A program made the translations under genes and the position numbers. A stretch of DNA of 64,000 nucleotides from Myxococcota bacterium. GTDB taxonomy: Bacteria > Myxococcota_A > UBA9160 > SMWR01. Under the pieces are notes generated by a model that had not been told where the DNA came from, did not search any database, and worked only from the letters and a program-made list of their open reading frames with translations. The stretch spans positions 62,001-126,000 of the forward strand of contig JAKVBI010000001.1 of the NCBI GenBank assembly GCA_022447545.1, read 5' to 3'. Positions 46,005 through 56,095 of this stretch are shown here, one piece after another (positions within the stretch are counted from its first letter, which is position 1; every line of letters starts with the position of its first letter).

Positions 46005-48110
46005 TCAGACGTCGGCAGGAACTGTGGAACCCGTTGGCTGATGGTTCTCCAGACGGCTACGGATTTCGTCCGCCAGTTCCAGTGAGTTCGCGTCGATGGC
46101 CAGTTCGAGGGCTTCCTTGTAAACACTCACCGCGTCTTTCGATTGGCCTGCCGCTTCGAAAACCTCCCCGAGCCAGACTCTGACACCTGGGTTGTCCGGC
46201 ATGCGACTCGCCGAAAACCTCAGGCGGCGGATGGCTTCTCCGAATTCCCGCCTTTCGGCCAACAATCGCCCGAGGTGAGCTGCCGCAAAGGGTTGCTGCG
46301 GATCGAGTTCCAAGGATCGCTCTAGGTATTTGCGAGCCGGCGACACCTGCCCGACCTCAATGAGTTGAATGCCAAGAGTCGATTGTGCATGGGGGAGTTC
46401 GGGGTCCAAGTCGACCGCTCGCTCGCTCTGCTCGATTGCCTCGGTCACACGGCCCATCTTGGCCAATGCCAGTGACCAGTTAACGCGTATCTGTGAAGCT
46501 TCCGGATCGAGATTCACCGCTTCCTCGTAAGCGAAAGCAGACTCTTCGTAACGACCCAGCGCATACAGACTCTGGCCGAGCCCAGCCCTCCAAACGACCG
46601 AATCGGGTCTGCGCGCAAGGGCGCGACGAAAATGAACCTCCGCGTCCCTGGGTCTTCCGAGTTCGATGTGGAGCCGCCCCAGTGCCGCGTGAGCAAACGC
46701 CGCATGAGGAGCGATTCGAAGTGCCGTGACGAGGTGCGCCATGGCATCCGCATATCGTCCCGATTCTACGAATGCCTCTCCTAGATTGATGTGCGCCACG
46801 TGATTGTCGTCGGTCACACGTAACGCGTGCTGGAACAGAGTCTCCGTGTCTCTCCAGATCATGACCTGACGAAATGTGACAGTCCCCAGCGCCAGCATCA
46901 CGATGATACAAATCGACAGGACGAGTACTCTGGGAATCCCCCTGTCTACAACGAACTCTCGAATCGCCCAGACGATGGCGATCGAGAGTCCGATCAGAGG
47001 CAAGTACATGTATCGGTCGGCTCGAGCCTGGGCACCTACCTGAATCACGCCCAGCACAGGAACGAGAGTCCCAAGAAACCACAACCAACCCACCGCGAAG
47101 TAGGGGTTGCGCCGAATCCGAGCCCAGGAGAATGCGGTGAATCCGAGGATCGCGAGCCCCGAAACCACAACCGGCCAGGTTTCGAGCTTCGCACCGGGAT
47201 GTGGATAGAAAACCGCTAGACCTACCGGCCAGAAAACGTCCAGCAGATAGTCACCCACGGAAACCAGGGCGTTCGCCAAGCGCATCCCCACCGGAATCTG
47301 GTCGAGTGACTGCACCGCACCCCAACTCTGCTGCGCGACGAACGTCAGAACGCTCGCAAGCACCGAAATCAACAGCAACGGAACCTTCTCCAGAAAAGCC
47401 AACCGGGCAGCATTCGTGCCGAGTGGGTTGGCACCTCGAAGGAACTGAATTCTCTGAAGGGGCCAGACATCGAGGAGCAACAACACGAAAGGGAGCGTCA
47501 CCAGAGTCGGCTTTGCCATCAACCCCAGGACGAAACATACGATCAACACCCCGAAGGGGCGCCACCGGGTCCAGCCTCGAGTCGATGAATCACGCTGGGC
47601 GCTCGCATGTCGTTGATAGAAGAGCAACACCATTGCGAACCAGAAACCACTCAATACATCACGACGGTAAGAGGCCCACGCTACCGATTCGACGTGAAGA
47701 GGGTGCAGCGCGAAGATTCCCGCGACCGCCGCGCTGCAGAGATTCGCTCCCGTCATGCGCAGCAATGCGAAATACAGCACCAGTGCAGTCAAAAGGTGAA
47801 GAACGAGACTCGTAAGATGAAAACCCCAAGCGTCGGGGCCGAACATCTCCACATCGAGCATCCAGGACAACCGGGTCAGTGGGAACCAGTTGGCGCCATG
47901 GAATGAAGTGAAGGCCCAAGCCAGGTTGGGCCCGGTCATGCCTCCGAGAATGTGGGAGTTGTCGGTGATGTAGATATCGTCGTCGTAGTCGACGAAATCA
48001 TTTCCAGGCCAGGGCAGGAATTCAGGCGCGTAAGCAGCAACCGTGGCGACCGCCAGGATCAGGCAGATCAGGACTTCGCGATTTCGACCCTCGTGTATTC
48101 CAGCACTCAC
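46005..48110 (-). CDS. TMTC-like membrane glycosyltransferase with TPR repeats
   Basis: A 701-residue protein. The N-terminal 420 residues hold about ten membrane segments, with loops such as DFVDYDDDIYITDNSHILGG and FALHPLHVESVAWASYRRDV, the pattern of TMTC/PMT-like GT-C proteins. The C-terminal about 270 residues are seven TPR units (for example HINLGEAFVESGRYADAMAH, AHAALGRLHIELGRPRDAEV). Eukaryotic TMTCs are O-mannosyltransferases; bacterial ones are uncharacterised. It follows the MFS-fusion gene by 28 nt in a minus-strand operon. Confidence 0.88.
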   Translation of the reverse strand: MSAGIHEGRNREVLICLILAVATVAAYAPEFLPWPGNDFVDYDDDIYITDNSHILGGMTGPNLAWAFTSFHGANWFPLTRLSWMLDVEMFGPDAWGFHLTSLVLHLLTALVLYFALLRMTGANLCSAAVAGIFALHPLHVESVAWASYRRDVLSGFWFAMVLLFYQRHASAQRDSSTRGWTRWRPFGVLIVCFVLGLMAKPTLVTLPFVLLLLDVWPLQRIQFLRGANPLGTNAARLAFLEKVPLLLISVLASVLTFVAQQSWGAVQSLDQIPVGMRLANALVSVGDYLLDVFWPVGLAVFYPHPGAKLETWPVVVSGLAILGFTAFSWARIRRNPYFAVGWLWFLGTLVPVLGVIQVGAQARADRYMYLPLIGLSIAIVWAIREFVVDRGIPRVLVLSICIIVMLALGTVTFRQVMIWRDTETLFQHALRVTDDNHVAHINLGEAFVESGRYADAMAHLVTALRIAPHAAFAHAALGRLHIELGRPRDAEVHFRRALARRPDSVVWRAGLGQSLYALGRYEESAFAYEEAVNLDPEASQIRVNWSLALAKMGRVTEAIEQSERAVDLDPELPHAQSTLGIQLIEVGQVSPARKYLERSLELDPQQPFAAAHLGRLLAERREFGEAIRRLRFSASRMPDNPGVRVWLGEVFEAAGQSKDAVSVYKEALELAIDANSLELADEIRSRLENHQPTGSTVPADV

Positions 48111-48138
48111 GACCTCACCGCCATGCGGACGTTCGCTG

Positions 48139-51100
48139 TCATCTCGCAGGACTCACAGGGGAACGCTGGCGGATTCGCCGCAGAGACTCTTTCAAACCAC
48201 GAGCAGCAGCGAGGGACGCTTCGTCGAACTCGAATTCGGACACGAATACCAGGGCTTTGCCTGCCACATCGTTGGGATCACCGTTCCGACGGAGATGCTC
48301 CTCGAGGACGTACATGCCCGACAGAACCGTTCCTGAGTCACCGGCACGACTCGATAGATCGATCCACCTGAGGAGGTCCGCCGCATTGGGGCTCACCCGC
48401 AAGCCATCCCGGAGGATCAAGAGCGCCTGAATGATGCGCTCTGGATTGGCCAATTCGCTCCGCCACACGACCCGCAGGCGCATCGCATAGGGATGCATCC
48501 CATCGGAATGAGGCACAGCGGCCAGTTGAGGATCGAGTTCTCTTAACCGCTCCCACTGGCCTGCCGCTTCCGCCCTCCAGCCTTCCAACACAGTCCGCCC
48601 CCAGGGACTGAGCAACGCCTCGAGTTCGGCGGCCTCTGGGACCCTCGCGATCAGGGACTGGCGAACGAGTCGAGCAAACAAGGACCGAGCCCGTTCGGCT
48701 TCGGGCGCATTCGGGCTGTGCTGAACGATGTTCGAGATCGAGCGCCTCAAATCACCCATTCGCCCCTCCGAAAGGGCATGCCGCGCATGGGCGAACTCGA
48801 GAGACACTGGGCGCCCGGTGGAAGCCGCGACCCGGAGCGCTCGTTGCGGGGATTGGCTGTAGATGCGCTCGAGCAGGTAGCCGGGGTCAAGCCTCGAATC
48901 CGGAGGCTCAAGAGAATCCACATCCCTCATCAGTTCCAAGGCGGTCCTGAAGTTGAGGGGTCGATCGAGAATTCGGGGCGAACGAACCTGGAGAAGATTG
49001 TGATCATCCGTCGAGACCGTGGCATCACCCGAGAAGATACGTGCCTCCCGGTCGCCCATGGCCAGCGTGAACTCGACGTCCTCGGGGCTCCAGACCCCAC
49101 TATACGCCATGGAAGCGGGTGCAGCTTCAATGGCTCTCGCGGCCGAAGCCACCATGTCGAAGGGCTGCTGTGAGCCGAGGAAGTACATGGTTCCCGGTGG
49201 GTTCGAGTGATAGACACGAATATGCGGAAACGCCGCTCCCACAGAAGCGGTGAGTGTCCGCAGCAATTCCGCGTCGACGAAGTCGAGATCGATCCACTGC
49301 AGGAAAACCCCGTCGGGAGTCATGTGCTCACGAATCAGCTCGAAGAAATCGACCGTGTAAAGGTGCGATGCGCCCGCGGTCCATGGATGCGACGGCTGGG
49401 AGATCACTAAGTCGTACTTTTTGTCCGTCAGATTCAACACACCACGTGCATCCCCCAGAACCACATTCGTACGTGGGTCGGAGAGAGGGTCGTGAATCCT
49501 AAGGTGCGCCACAGAACGATTCGCCTCCACGACTTCGGGCTCGAGTTCGATCACATCGATCTCCGTCACCATCGAGGGCACGTGACGCAATAGCGCTCCA
49601 CCACCAAGTCCGATGACCAGCAACGAGCGACCTTCGGGGTATGCGAGGCTGGGAAGAGTCGCCAACCAACTCTGACTGAATTCCGGAGTCAATGAAGTGG
49701 CGATCGCCGATTCGGGCAACCCGTTCGAACGCAAGCGCACTCCCAAAGGCGAGCGAAAAGCCAGCACCGACGCGCTGCGCCCCACGGCTTCGAACAGCAC
49801 GTCCTCGCGACGCGGGGGCTCTGGGGGTTTCGCGCCTGGCGCGACTGACGCGAAATCGAGGGGACTCATGGACATGAGTGCCCAGGGCTGAGGCAGGCGC
49901 ACGAATATGAGCAAGAAAAAACCGACGGCAACGGGCGCAACCATCCAACGGATGGCGTTGGGTGCAACCAGCAGACAGCTGACAGCGCACAACGCCAAGT
50001 TGATGCCGATCGCCAAAGAAATCGCACCGACGTAACCGAGTTCCGGAATCAGCCAGAAACCCGCGGCAACGGCACCCACGATGCCTCCCATCGTGTTCCA
50101 TGCGTAGGTGCGGGCGCTGACCACACCCACCGTCGTCTCATCTCGAGCCAGTGCGCGCACCGCGAATGGATAGGTGGTGCCAACGAAGAGCGCGATCGGC
50201 AGGAGTGCGAGGCCCGAGATCAAAGCCTGTGCTGTCAATCCCGAGCCGCCGCTCACCCCCAGACGAATCGCCAGAATCGCAATGGAATCAGCAGAAGCGA
50301 ACACCCCCAGAGATGCGGCCGCGATGCCCAACTGAGCAATCGCGAAGCCCCAACGCGCTCGCTCTCTGGTCGTCGCAAAGCGCGACGCCAAAGCGCTACC
50401 CAGCGCGATTCCAGTGAGGAAACTCGCCAACATCGTCGCAAACGCGTAGACGCTACCCCCCAGAACGTGACCCAGAAGACGCGTCCAAAGAACTTCATAG
50501 ATGAACGAAGTAATGCCCGAAATGAAGATGAGGGGAAGAAGGAGAACCAAGGGAAAGGGCAGTTTTAAATCGCTCCGCGATCGAGTTCTCACCTGGGCCG
50601 GCGGCGAACTACGCGAAAGCCAGGCTGCAATTCCGAACACCACCGCATTGAGGGCGACCCCAATCAATACCGTTCGGAACATGCCCAGCCGTGGCAGGAG
50701 AGCGAATCCAGCTACCAGGGTTCCAAAGACTGCCCCCACCGTGTTCGTGCCATAGAGCGAAGCGATACGCGGTCCCAATTGCTCGTCACTCTCGACACAG
50801 TGACGAGCCAGCAGTGGCAGAGTCGCTCCCATCATCGCTGTCGGAATCAAGAGAATCACGAAAGAACAAAGCAGATAGAAGACCGCGATCAGCGCACTTC
50901 CCTCTTCAGGTTCAGGTTGACCGCCGAAGAAATATCTGGAGACGAATATCGAGAAACCAATGGCGTACGGCACCGCGAGCGCCGCGACCGCAATGCCCAG
51001 CTCCAGAAGACCGTAAACGCGAATGGGCCGGCGAATGCGGTGGATCAAACGGCCCGCGACGGCTGCGCCAAGCGCGAGGCCTCCCATATATCCCGCAAGG

Positions 51101-51237
51101 ACCGTGGCCACCGCGAGATCTGACGTGCCGAAGACGAAGTGGAACTGCCGCGTCCACACCGTTTGGTAGAGAAGGGCCGCGAATCCAGAAAGAAAAAAGC
51201 AGAGCAGGACGCCCAGAAACGGCAGGTCGCGACGCAT
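48139..51237 (-). CDS. MFS/spermidine-synthase-like fusion protein
   Basis: A 1032-residue protein. Residues 1 to about 460 are about 14 membrane segments of MFS type, opening with FLSGFAALLYQTVWTR. Residues about 500-740 are a spermidine-synthase-like Rossmann domain: LLVIGLGGGALLRHV, IDVIELEPEVVE and VVLGDARGVLNL. The usual catalytic DxSDPxGP segment reads VISQPSHPWTAGAS, so aminopropyl transfer is unlikely. A C-terminal about 250-residue helical, TPR-like region follows. The gene lies 12 nt after the metallophosphoesterase gene. Confidence 0.88.
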   Translation of the reverse strand: MRRDLPFLGVLLCFFLSGFAALLYQTVWTRQFHFVFGTSDLAVATVLAGYMGGLALGAAVAGRLIHRIRRPIRVYGLLELGIAVAALAVPYAIGFSIFVSRYFFGGQPEPEEGSALIAVFYLLCSFVILLIPTAMMGATLPLLARHCVESDEQLGPRIASLYGTNTVGAVFGTLVAGFALLPRLGMFRTVLIGVALNAVVFGIAAWLSRSSPPAQVRTRSRSDLKLPFPLVLLLPLIFISGITSFIYEVLWTRLLGHVLGGSVYAFATMLASFLTGIALGSALASRFATTRERARWGFAIAQLGIAAASLGVFASADSIAILAIRLGVSGGSGLTAQALISGLALLPIALFVGTTYPFAVRALARDETTVGVVSARTYAWNTMGGIVGAVAAGFWLIPELGYVGAISLAIGINLALCAVSCLLVAPNAIRWMVAPVAVGFFLLIFVRLPQPWALMSMSPLDFASVAPGAKPPEPPRREDVLFEAVGRSASVLAFRSPLGVRLRSNGLPESAIATSLTPEFSQSWLATLPSLAYPEGRSLLVIGLGGGALLRHVPSMVTEIDVIELEPEVVEANRSVAHLRIHDPLSDPRTNVVLGDARGVLNLTDKKYDLVISQPSHPWTAGASHLYTVDFFELIREHMTPDGVFLQWIDLDFVDAELLRTLTASVGAAFPHIRVYHSNPPGTMYFLGSQQPFDMVASAARAIEAAPASMAYSGVWSPEDVEFTLAMGDREARIFSGDATVSTDDHNLLQVRSPRILDRPLNFRTALELMRDVDSLEPPDSRLDPGYLLERIYSQSPQRALRVAASTGRPVSLEFAHARHALSEGRMGDLRRSISNIVQHSPNAPEAERARSLFARLVRQSLIARVPEAAELEALLSPWGRTVLEGWRAEAAGQWERLRELDPQLAAVPHSDGMHPYAMRLRVVWRSELANPERIIQALLILRDGLRVSPNAADLLRWIDLSSRAGDSGTVLSGMYVLEEHLRRNGDPNDVAGKALVFVSEFEFDEASLAAARGLKESLRRIRQRSPVSPAR

Positions 51238-51249
51238 TGAACGATTAGT

Positions 51250-52521
51250 CTAGCCCAAGGGTCCTTGCGGGTAAGAAACCGACTCGTAATCGCCATGGGT
51301 TTCGGAGATTGCGCGAATGACGATCTCAGTGACTTCAGCGGGAGCGAATAAGCGCAACGGTGGGCCCCAGAATCCGGAACCTCGGCTCACATACAACTGC
51401 GCTCGACCCTTGCGATAGACCCCCGACAGATAGCGAACGAACAGACGGACCAGAATTCCAAAGGGCCAGATCTGTCCACCGTGAGTGTGACCCGACAGCT
51501 GCAGATCGATGCCGCGACTGGATGCTCTCCGAAATGTCGTGGGGTCGTGAGCAAGCAAGATCCCCGGGCGATTTTCGTCGCGCCCCTCAAGAGCAGCGTC
51601 GAGATTCTCTCCACCGTCTGAGTCCGTCCAGCCTGCGTGAGCATCGTCTACGCCGATGAGGTCGAAGCACTCGCCTCCATCGACGATTTCGACGCGTTGG
51701 TTGCGGAGCGCTTTGAGCCCCAGGCCTTCGACCAGGGTCACGACCTCCGTCGCACCTGAAAAATGGTCGTGGTTACCCGTTACGAAAAAGACCCCAAGGC
51801 GACCCCGAAGAGCCCCAAACGGCTCCACCTCCGGTGCGAGTTCGGCGACGGACCCATCGACTAGATCTCCAGTCACGGCCACCAGGTCTGCCGACAAGTC
51901 GTTCACTCGCTGGGTCAGCGCAGCGGCGAAGCGGCGATCCAATAGAACGCCAATGTGAATATCGCTGATCTGGGCGATCCGGAAACCGTCCAGCTTTCTC
52001 GGCCAGTTCGGGACGAAAATTTCCACGCGCGCGTCCCTCGGTGGACCGAGGCCCGATCGAAGTCCGACGGCGCTGGCCAGCGTGGTCAGCAGCAACGCGA
52101 CAATTGCAGTGGTACTGGCGGAGACGTGCCATTGGAATCCGGTGGCCGAAGCGGCCCAACCGATCAACCCCGCCAGAGCGTCCAGCGCACCCACCGCGAC
52201 GAGCATGAGAAATCCCACCCCCATCCACACGTAGGCCGGCCAGGCCAACCAACGAGCGCGACCGCGGGCGACCCACCGTTCCACCATGGGACCCGCCAGG
52301 AGGACGATCCCCAGAAGACCCACCATTGCATAGGCCAGATCTTGCCAAGGCTGGGGCAGAGCCGGGGCCACAACCAGGCGCTCCAACAAGTAGAAGTGAG
52401 CGGCGATCACCAGGCTCGAAGCCAGGAGACCGAAGATCGTAACTGCAGCCAAAGTCAGAAAACGCGTCAATGAAAGACCCGCAGGCTTGGGGAACAACCG
52501 GTCTCCCTGCTCCGTAAACAC
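51250..52521 (-). CDS. Membrane-anchored metallophosphoesterase
   Basis: A 423-residue protein. The N-terminal 150 residues contain about four membrane segments. The C-terminal calcineurin-type domain has IAQISDIHIGVLLD, VAVTGDLVDG, FFVTGNHDHFSG, LLAHDPTTF and SGHTHGGQIWPF (the complete dimetal set). Similar YkuE-type proteins act on lipid-linked phosphates such as UDP-diacylglucosamine. The GTG start lacks a clear ribosome site. It heads a three-gene membrane operon (metallophosphoesterase, MFS-fusion, TMTC-like). Confidence 0.93.
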   Translation of the reverse strand: MFTEQGDRLFPKPAGLSLTRFLTLAAVTIFGLLASSLVIAAHFYLLERLVVAPALPQPWQDLAYAMVGLLGIVLLAGPMVERWVARGRARWLAWPAYVWMGVGFLMLVAVGALDALAGLIGWAASATGFQWHVSASTTAIVALLLTTLASAVGLRSGLGPPRDARVEIFVPNWPRKLDGFRIAQISDIHIGVLLDRRFAAALTQRVNDLSADLVAVTGDLVDGSVAELAPEVEPFGALRGRLGVFFVTGNHDHFSGATEVVTLVEGLGLKALRNQRVEIVDGGECFDLIGVDDAHAGWTDSDGGENLDAALEGRDENRPGILLAHDPTTFRRASSRGIDLQLSGHTHGGQIWPFGILVRLFVRYLSGVYRKGRAQLYVSRGSGFWGPPLRLFAPAEVTEIVIRAISETHGDYESVSYPQGPLG

Positions 52522-52717
52522 CCATGCGAATACACGCTCACCCTACAGACCGAAGGATCCGACGATACCTCGATCCCGGGCTCCCGCGAATTCCCCGTCC
52601 CCAGCGGAAACACGAAATTTAGAAACCGCATCCCGCTCGACTCGGATTTCCATTCCGCCCCCGCCGGCACCCCTCCCGGTGTAGTCTGATGCGCCTCCAA
52701 ACGAATCGGGAGATGGC

Positions 52718-55096
52718 ATGTCAAAGCAACCACTGGAAGGCATCCGCGTCGTCGATCTGACTGACGACAAGGGCGAACTCACAGGCCGGCTGCTTGCCGA
52801 TTTTGGCGCCGACGTGATCCGGGTCGAGCCTCCGCGTGGGGGAAGCTCTCGCGCCCTCCCACCGATCCACGATGGCGAAAGCCTCTATTTCGCCCACCGA
52901 AATGCGAACAAACGAGGCATTACCCTCGATCTCGAGCAGGCAGAAGACCGCGACAAGCTCCACTCGTTGCTATCCCGCGCCGATTTGATGGTCGAATCCT
53001 TCGACCCGGGTTACCTCAGTTCCCTGGGTCTCGATCCGGACCAGCTACCCGAACGCCACCGCCATCTGATCTGCCTTTCCATCAGTCACTTCGGTCAGCA
53101 CGGGCCCTATCGGGATTGGGTCGCCACCGACGCCACCATGGAAGCCATCGGCGGCATGCTCTTCAAGGCGGGGGTCCCCGAAAAGCCCCCCCTGATCCCC
53201 CCAGGAGCCATCGCCTATGACACAGCAGGCATCATGGCGGCATTCGCATCGATGCTCGCGCTGCTTCAGAGAGAACGAACCGGGTACGGACAGTACATCG
53301 ACCTCTCGGTTCTGGAATCCCTGGCTCAGATCACCGATTGGTCATTCCCCAATGCCAGCCACGTTCGCTCCAAGGCCTCCGAATCCGTCGAGCTCAGAAT
53401 GGGCTCTGGCCCGATGTACACCATCTACGCTTGCAAGACGGGCTACGTGCGTCTGGTGATCTTGTCGCCGCGCCAGTGGCATGCCATGAGAGAGTGGCTA
53501 GGCGACCCCGAATATCTGCGCGATCCCTTCTATGACGGATTCATCGGGCGCATGTCCATTGCCGACGCCTTGATGGTCACCATCGGCGACCACTTCGCCA
53601 CCATGACTCATGAGGAGGTGTCCTTCGAGGCACAGCGACGCGGCATCGTCTGCACCCCCGTGCTCACACCCGAGGAAGTTCTCGAAAACGAGCATTTCAA
53701 ATCGCGTCAGACGTTCGTCGACGGCGAATACAGCCCGGGACGATCAGGTCCCATGTGCTCGGGATTCTTCGAACTCGATGGGGAACGCCAGGGCTACCGC
53801 CAACGCGCGCCTGAACTCGGCGAGCACGATGCGCCGCCCGAAGACATCTGGCCGGACGAACGCCCACAACCGGAGGGCCCCCGTCCTACACCGTCTTCCC
53901 CACTGGAAGGCATCCGCGTACTCGATTTCGGGATTGGGGGCGTCGGTGTCGAGGCGAGCAGGTTGTTTGCAGAATACGGTGCCGAGGTCATCAAGATCGA
54001 GAGTCGCACCTATCCCGACTTCATGCGCGTGGTCATGGGCACGGAGATGAGTGCATCTTTCGCCTCATCGAGCCGTTCGAAACAGGGCTTCGGCGTGAAC
54101 CTGAAGAACGACCAGGGGATCTCGGTGATCCGAGATCTCATCCGACATGCGGACGTGATCGTCGAGAACAACTCCACCGGAACCATGGACGACCTCGAGA
54201 TTGGATACGCACAAGTCGAGAAGCTGAACCCGCGGTGCGTGATGGCGAGCAGCCAATTGCTAGGCTCCCGCGGCGTATGGGCGGACTGGCTCGGCTACGG
54301 ACCCAGCACACAGCCCATCGGCGGCCTCGTCCACCTCTGGAACTACACGGACCAGGAATTCCCCGCCGGTTCCGGCGCCATCTTTCCCGACCACCTGGCC
54401 GGGCGACTGGTGGCTCTGGTCGCCCTGGCGGCGCTACTCCGGCGTCAGCGAACCGACCACGGAGGACACGGGGAGGTTGCCCAGTGTGAGGCCGTGACCG
54501 GGATACTGGGCGATCTGCTCCTCAAGACCGGCCTTGCGCCGGGGAGTGTGAAACCCACTGGAGGCCGCAGTGACCGCGGTGCGCCCTGGGGCGCCTTCCC
54601 CTGCGTCGGCGATCAACAATGGGTGGTCATCAGCATCCGCGATGATGACGACTGGAAGATGCTTCGCATGGCCCTCGGTGAACCTGAATGGGCCATGGAT
54701 CCAGCCCTGGAAGACGCCCGTGAGCGCTTCGCCCGGCAAGACGAGATCGAATCGCACCTCACCGAGTGGACGTCATCTCGTACACGCGAAGATGTCACGG
54801 CAACGTTGCAGATGATGAAGGTTCCGGCAGCTCCCATGTTCACGGCGACGGACCAGATCTGCGACCCCCACTATCAGGCGCGCGGTTACCCCCACTGGAT
54901 CGACCAACAGGACCTGGGCTGGATCTGCATGGAGGGGCCCGCCTTCCACGCTCCTGAAATGGGGCGAGTTCGCATCGAGCAAGCGCCGAAGCTCGGAGAA
55001 CACACCCGGAAGATCTGCAGGGAATTGCTCGATATGAACGGCGAAGCCATCGAAGAACTCGTCGCCAACGGAGCCCTCGAGGTCCCCAACGACTGA
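52718..55096 (+). CDS. Double-domain family III CoA-transferase (CaiB/BaiF)
   Basis: A 792-residue protein with two CaiB/BaiF modules (about 1-385 and 395-785). LEGIRVVDLTDDKGELTGRL opens the first and LEGIRVLDFGIGGVGVEASR the second. It parallels the gene at 6123 but is only moderately similar. The formyl-CoA transferase Asp position is Glu in the first half (SVLESL) and has no acid in the second (QCEAVT), so the second half may be non-catalytic. GGGAG precedes the ATG, and a TAGTCT hexamer lies 31 nt upstream of it. Confidence 0.9.
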   Translation: MSKQPLEGIRVVDLTDDKGELTGRLLADFGADVIRVEPPRGGSSRALPPIHDGESLYFAHRNANKRGITLDLEQAEDRDKLHSLLSRADLMVESFDPGYLSSLGLDPDQLPERHRHLICLSISHFGQHGPYRDWVATDATMEAIGGMLFKAGVPEKPPLIPPGAIAYDTAGIMAAFASMLALLQRERTGYGQYIDLSVLESLAQITDWSFPNASHVRSKASESVELRMGSGPMYTIYACKTGYVRLVILSPRQWHAMREWLGDPEYLRDPFYDGFIGRMSIADALMVTIGDHFATMTHEEVSFEAQRRGIVCTPVLTPEEVLENEHFKSRQTFVDGEYSPGRSGPMCSGFFELDGERQGYRQRAPELGEHDAPPEDIWPDERPQPEGPRPTPSSPLEGIRVLDFGIGGVGVEASRLFAEYGAEVIKIESRTYPDFMRVVMGTEMSASFASSSRSKQGFGVNLKNDQGISVIRDLIRHADVIVENNSTGTMDDLEIGYAQVEKLNPRCVMASSQLLGSRGVWADWLGYGPSTQPIGGLVHLWNYTDQEFPAGSGAIFPDHLAGRLVALVALAALLRRQRTDHGGHGEVAQCEAVTGILGDLLLKTGLAPGSVKPTGGRSDRGAPWGAFPCVGDQQWVVISIRDDDDWKMLRMALGEPEWAMDPALEDARERFARQDEIESHLTEWTSSRTREDVTATLQMMKVPAAPMFTATDQICDPHYQARGYPHWIDQQDLGWICMEGPAFHAPEMGRVRIEQAPKLGEHTRKICRELLDMNGEAIEELVANGALEVPND

Positions 55097-55120
55097 CCCC
55101 AGTGCCCGCAGCCGACCGGG

Positions 55121-55618
55121 TCAGAATGGGTGGCTATAGAGCACCTGGTGACTCGGCAGATCGGATCGGGTGAACGTATCGTCGTAGATGTATTCGTGCC
55201 CTGTGTGGCTGATCTTCCACTGGCCGTTCACGCGCTTGAACTCGTCGTGGTAGAAAGCGAGCAGCAAATGGAGTTGGTCGTCAGGACGAAACCACATCGG
55301 GTTGTAGAGCCTCGAAGTGGTCTTGGCGTGGTCCGGTGTGACGAAATCGATCTCCATAGCCGCACACTGGTGCACGGTGATCACGGAATCCCCCTCCGCG
55401 AAAGGGGTACTGCGTAGGAACTCCATGATGGCCTCGCGGCCCGAGAGGCTCACTTGACCGTCGAGCCAAGCCGTCGTCGCGTCTTCGGTGAAGGTCTCGG
55501 CCATCTCGTCCCATTCCTTCAGGTCGAGATGTCGCATGTTCTTGTACTTCACGCGACGGATCTCTTCGCGGTCCCAGTTCTCTCGGATCATCGTCTCGTT
55601 GTCCGGGCGATCGGACAT
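55121..55618 (-). CDS. SnoaL-like/NTF2-fold protein
   Basis: A 165-residue protein of the SnoaL-like group: an N-terminal helix EEIRRVKYKNMRHLDLKEWD, EDATTAWLDGQVSLSGREAI, and C-terminal strands with FYHDEFKRVNGQWKISHTGH. The N-terminal Tyr-Lys-Asn-Met and Glu-Trp pattern is common in members adjacent to CoA-transferase and SDR genes. The ATG at 55618 has GGGGAGGAAG just upstream. It converges on the CoA-transferase gene. Confidence 0.87.
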   Translation of the reverse strand: MSDRPDNETMIRENWDREEIRRVKYKNMRHLDLKEWDEMAETFTEDATTAWLDGQVSLSGREAIMEFLRSTPFAEGDSVITVHQCAAMEIDFVTPDHAKTTSRLYNPMWFRPDDQLHLLLAFYHDEFKRVNGQWKISHTGHEYIYDDTFTRSDLPSHQVLYSHPF

Positions 55619-55707
55619 GGCCTTCCTCCCCACGTGCCGACGGAATCCTAACACGGTGCCCTGGTCGGGGGAGGTAACAGCGGTTCGACGGGGGAATCAC
55701 TCACCCG

Positions 55708-55713
55708 TATCCT
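55708..55713 (+). promoter_or_regulatory. -10 element giving a leaderless hspQ mRNA
   Basis: TATCCT then GCCAGC and the ATG at 55720. A -35-like TTCGAC (55684-55689) lies 18 nt upstream. Confidence 0.4.
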
Positions 55714-55719
55714 GCCAGC

Positions 55720-56037
55720 ATGAAGTCTCAAGAAGCGCGCTTCGGGGTCGGCGACCTCGTTCACCACCTCCGTTTCGACTATCGGGGTGTCATCTTCGAC
55801 GTCGACGCAACCTTCCAAGGGAGTGAGGACTGGTACCAGCAGGTCGCCCGCTCGAGGCCGCCAAAAGACGCACCCTGGTACCACGTACTCGTGGACGGCG
55901 CGACTCATTCGACCTACGTGGCGGAGCGCAACCTCGAACCCGATGGCGAAGGTGGGCCCATCGATCACCCACTGGTCGCCCACCTCTTCGGAGCCCTTCG
56001 AGAGGGCCGTTACCTTCGAAGGCGCGAAACCAATTGA
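55720..56037 (+). CDS. hspQ: Heat-shock protein HspQ (YccV-like)
   Basis: A 105-residue protein, the same length as E. coli HspQ. Conserved features are FGVGDLVHHLRFDYRGVIFD, then DAPWYHVLVDGATHSTYVAE and NLEPDGEGGPIDHP. HspQ is a small hexameric specificity factor that stimulates Lon degradation and is itself a substrate. It has a leaderless-type start (TATCCT plus 6 nt). Confidence 0.96.
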   Translation: MKSQEARFGVGDLVHHLRFDYRGVIFDVDATFQGSEDWYQQVARSRPPKDAPWYHVLVDGATHSTYVAERNLEPDGEGGPIDHPLVAHLFGALREGRYLRRRETN

Positions 56038-56095
56038 GGCGCGATCGAATTCCCACGGGCGCATATCAGCACCCTGGTGAAGGCAGAAATCCGTC

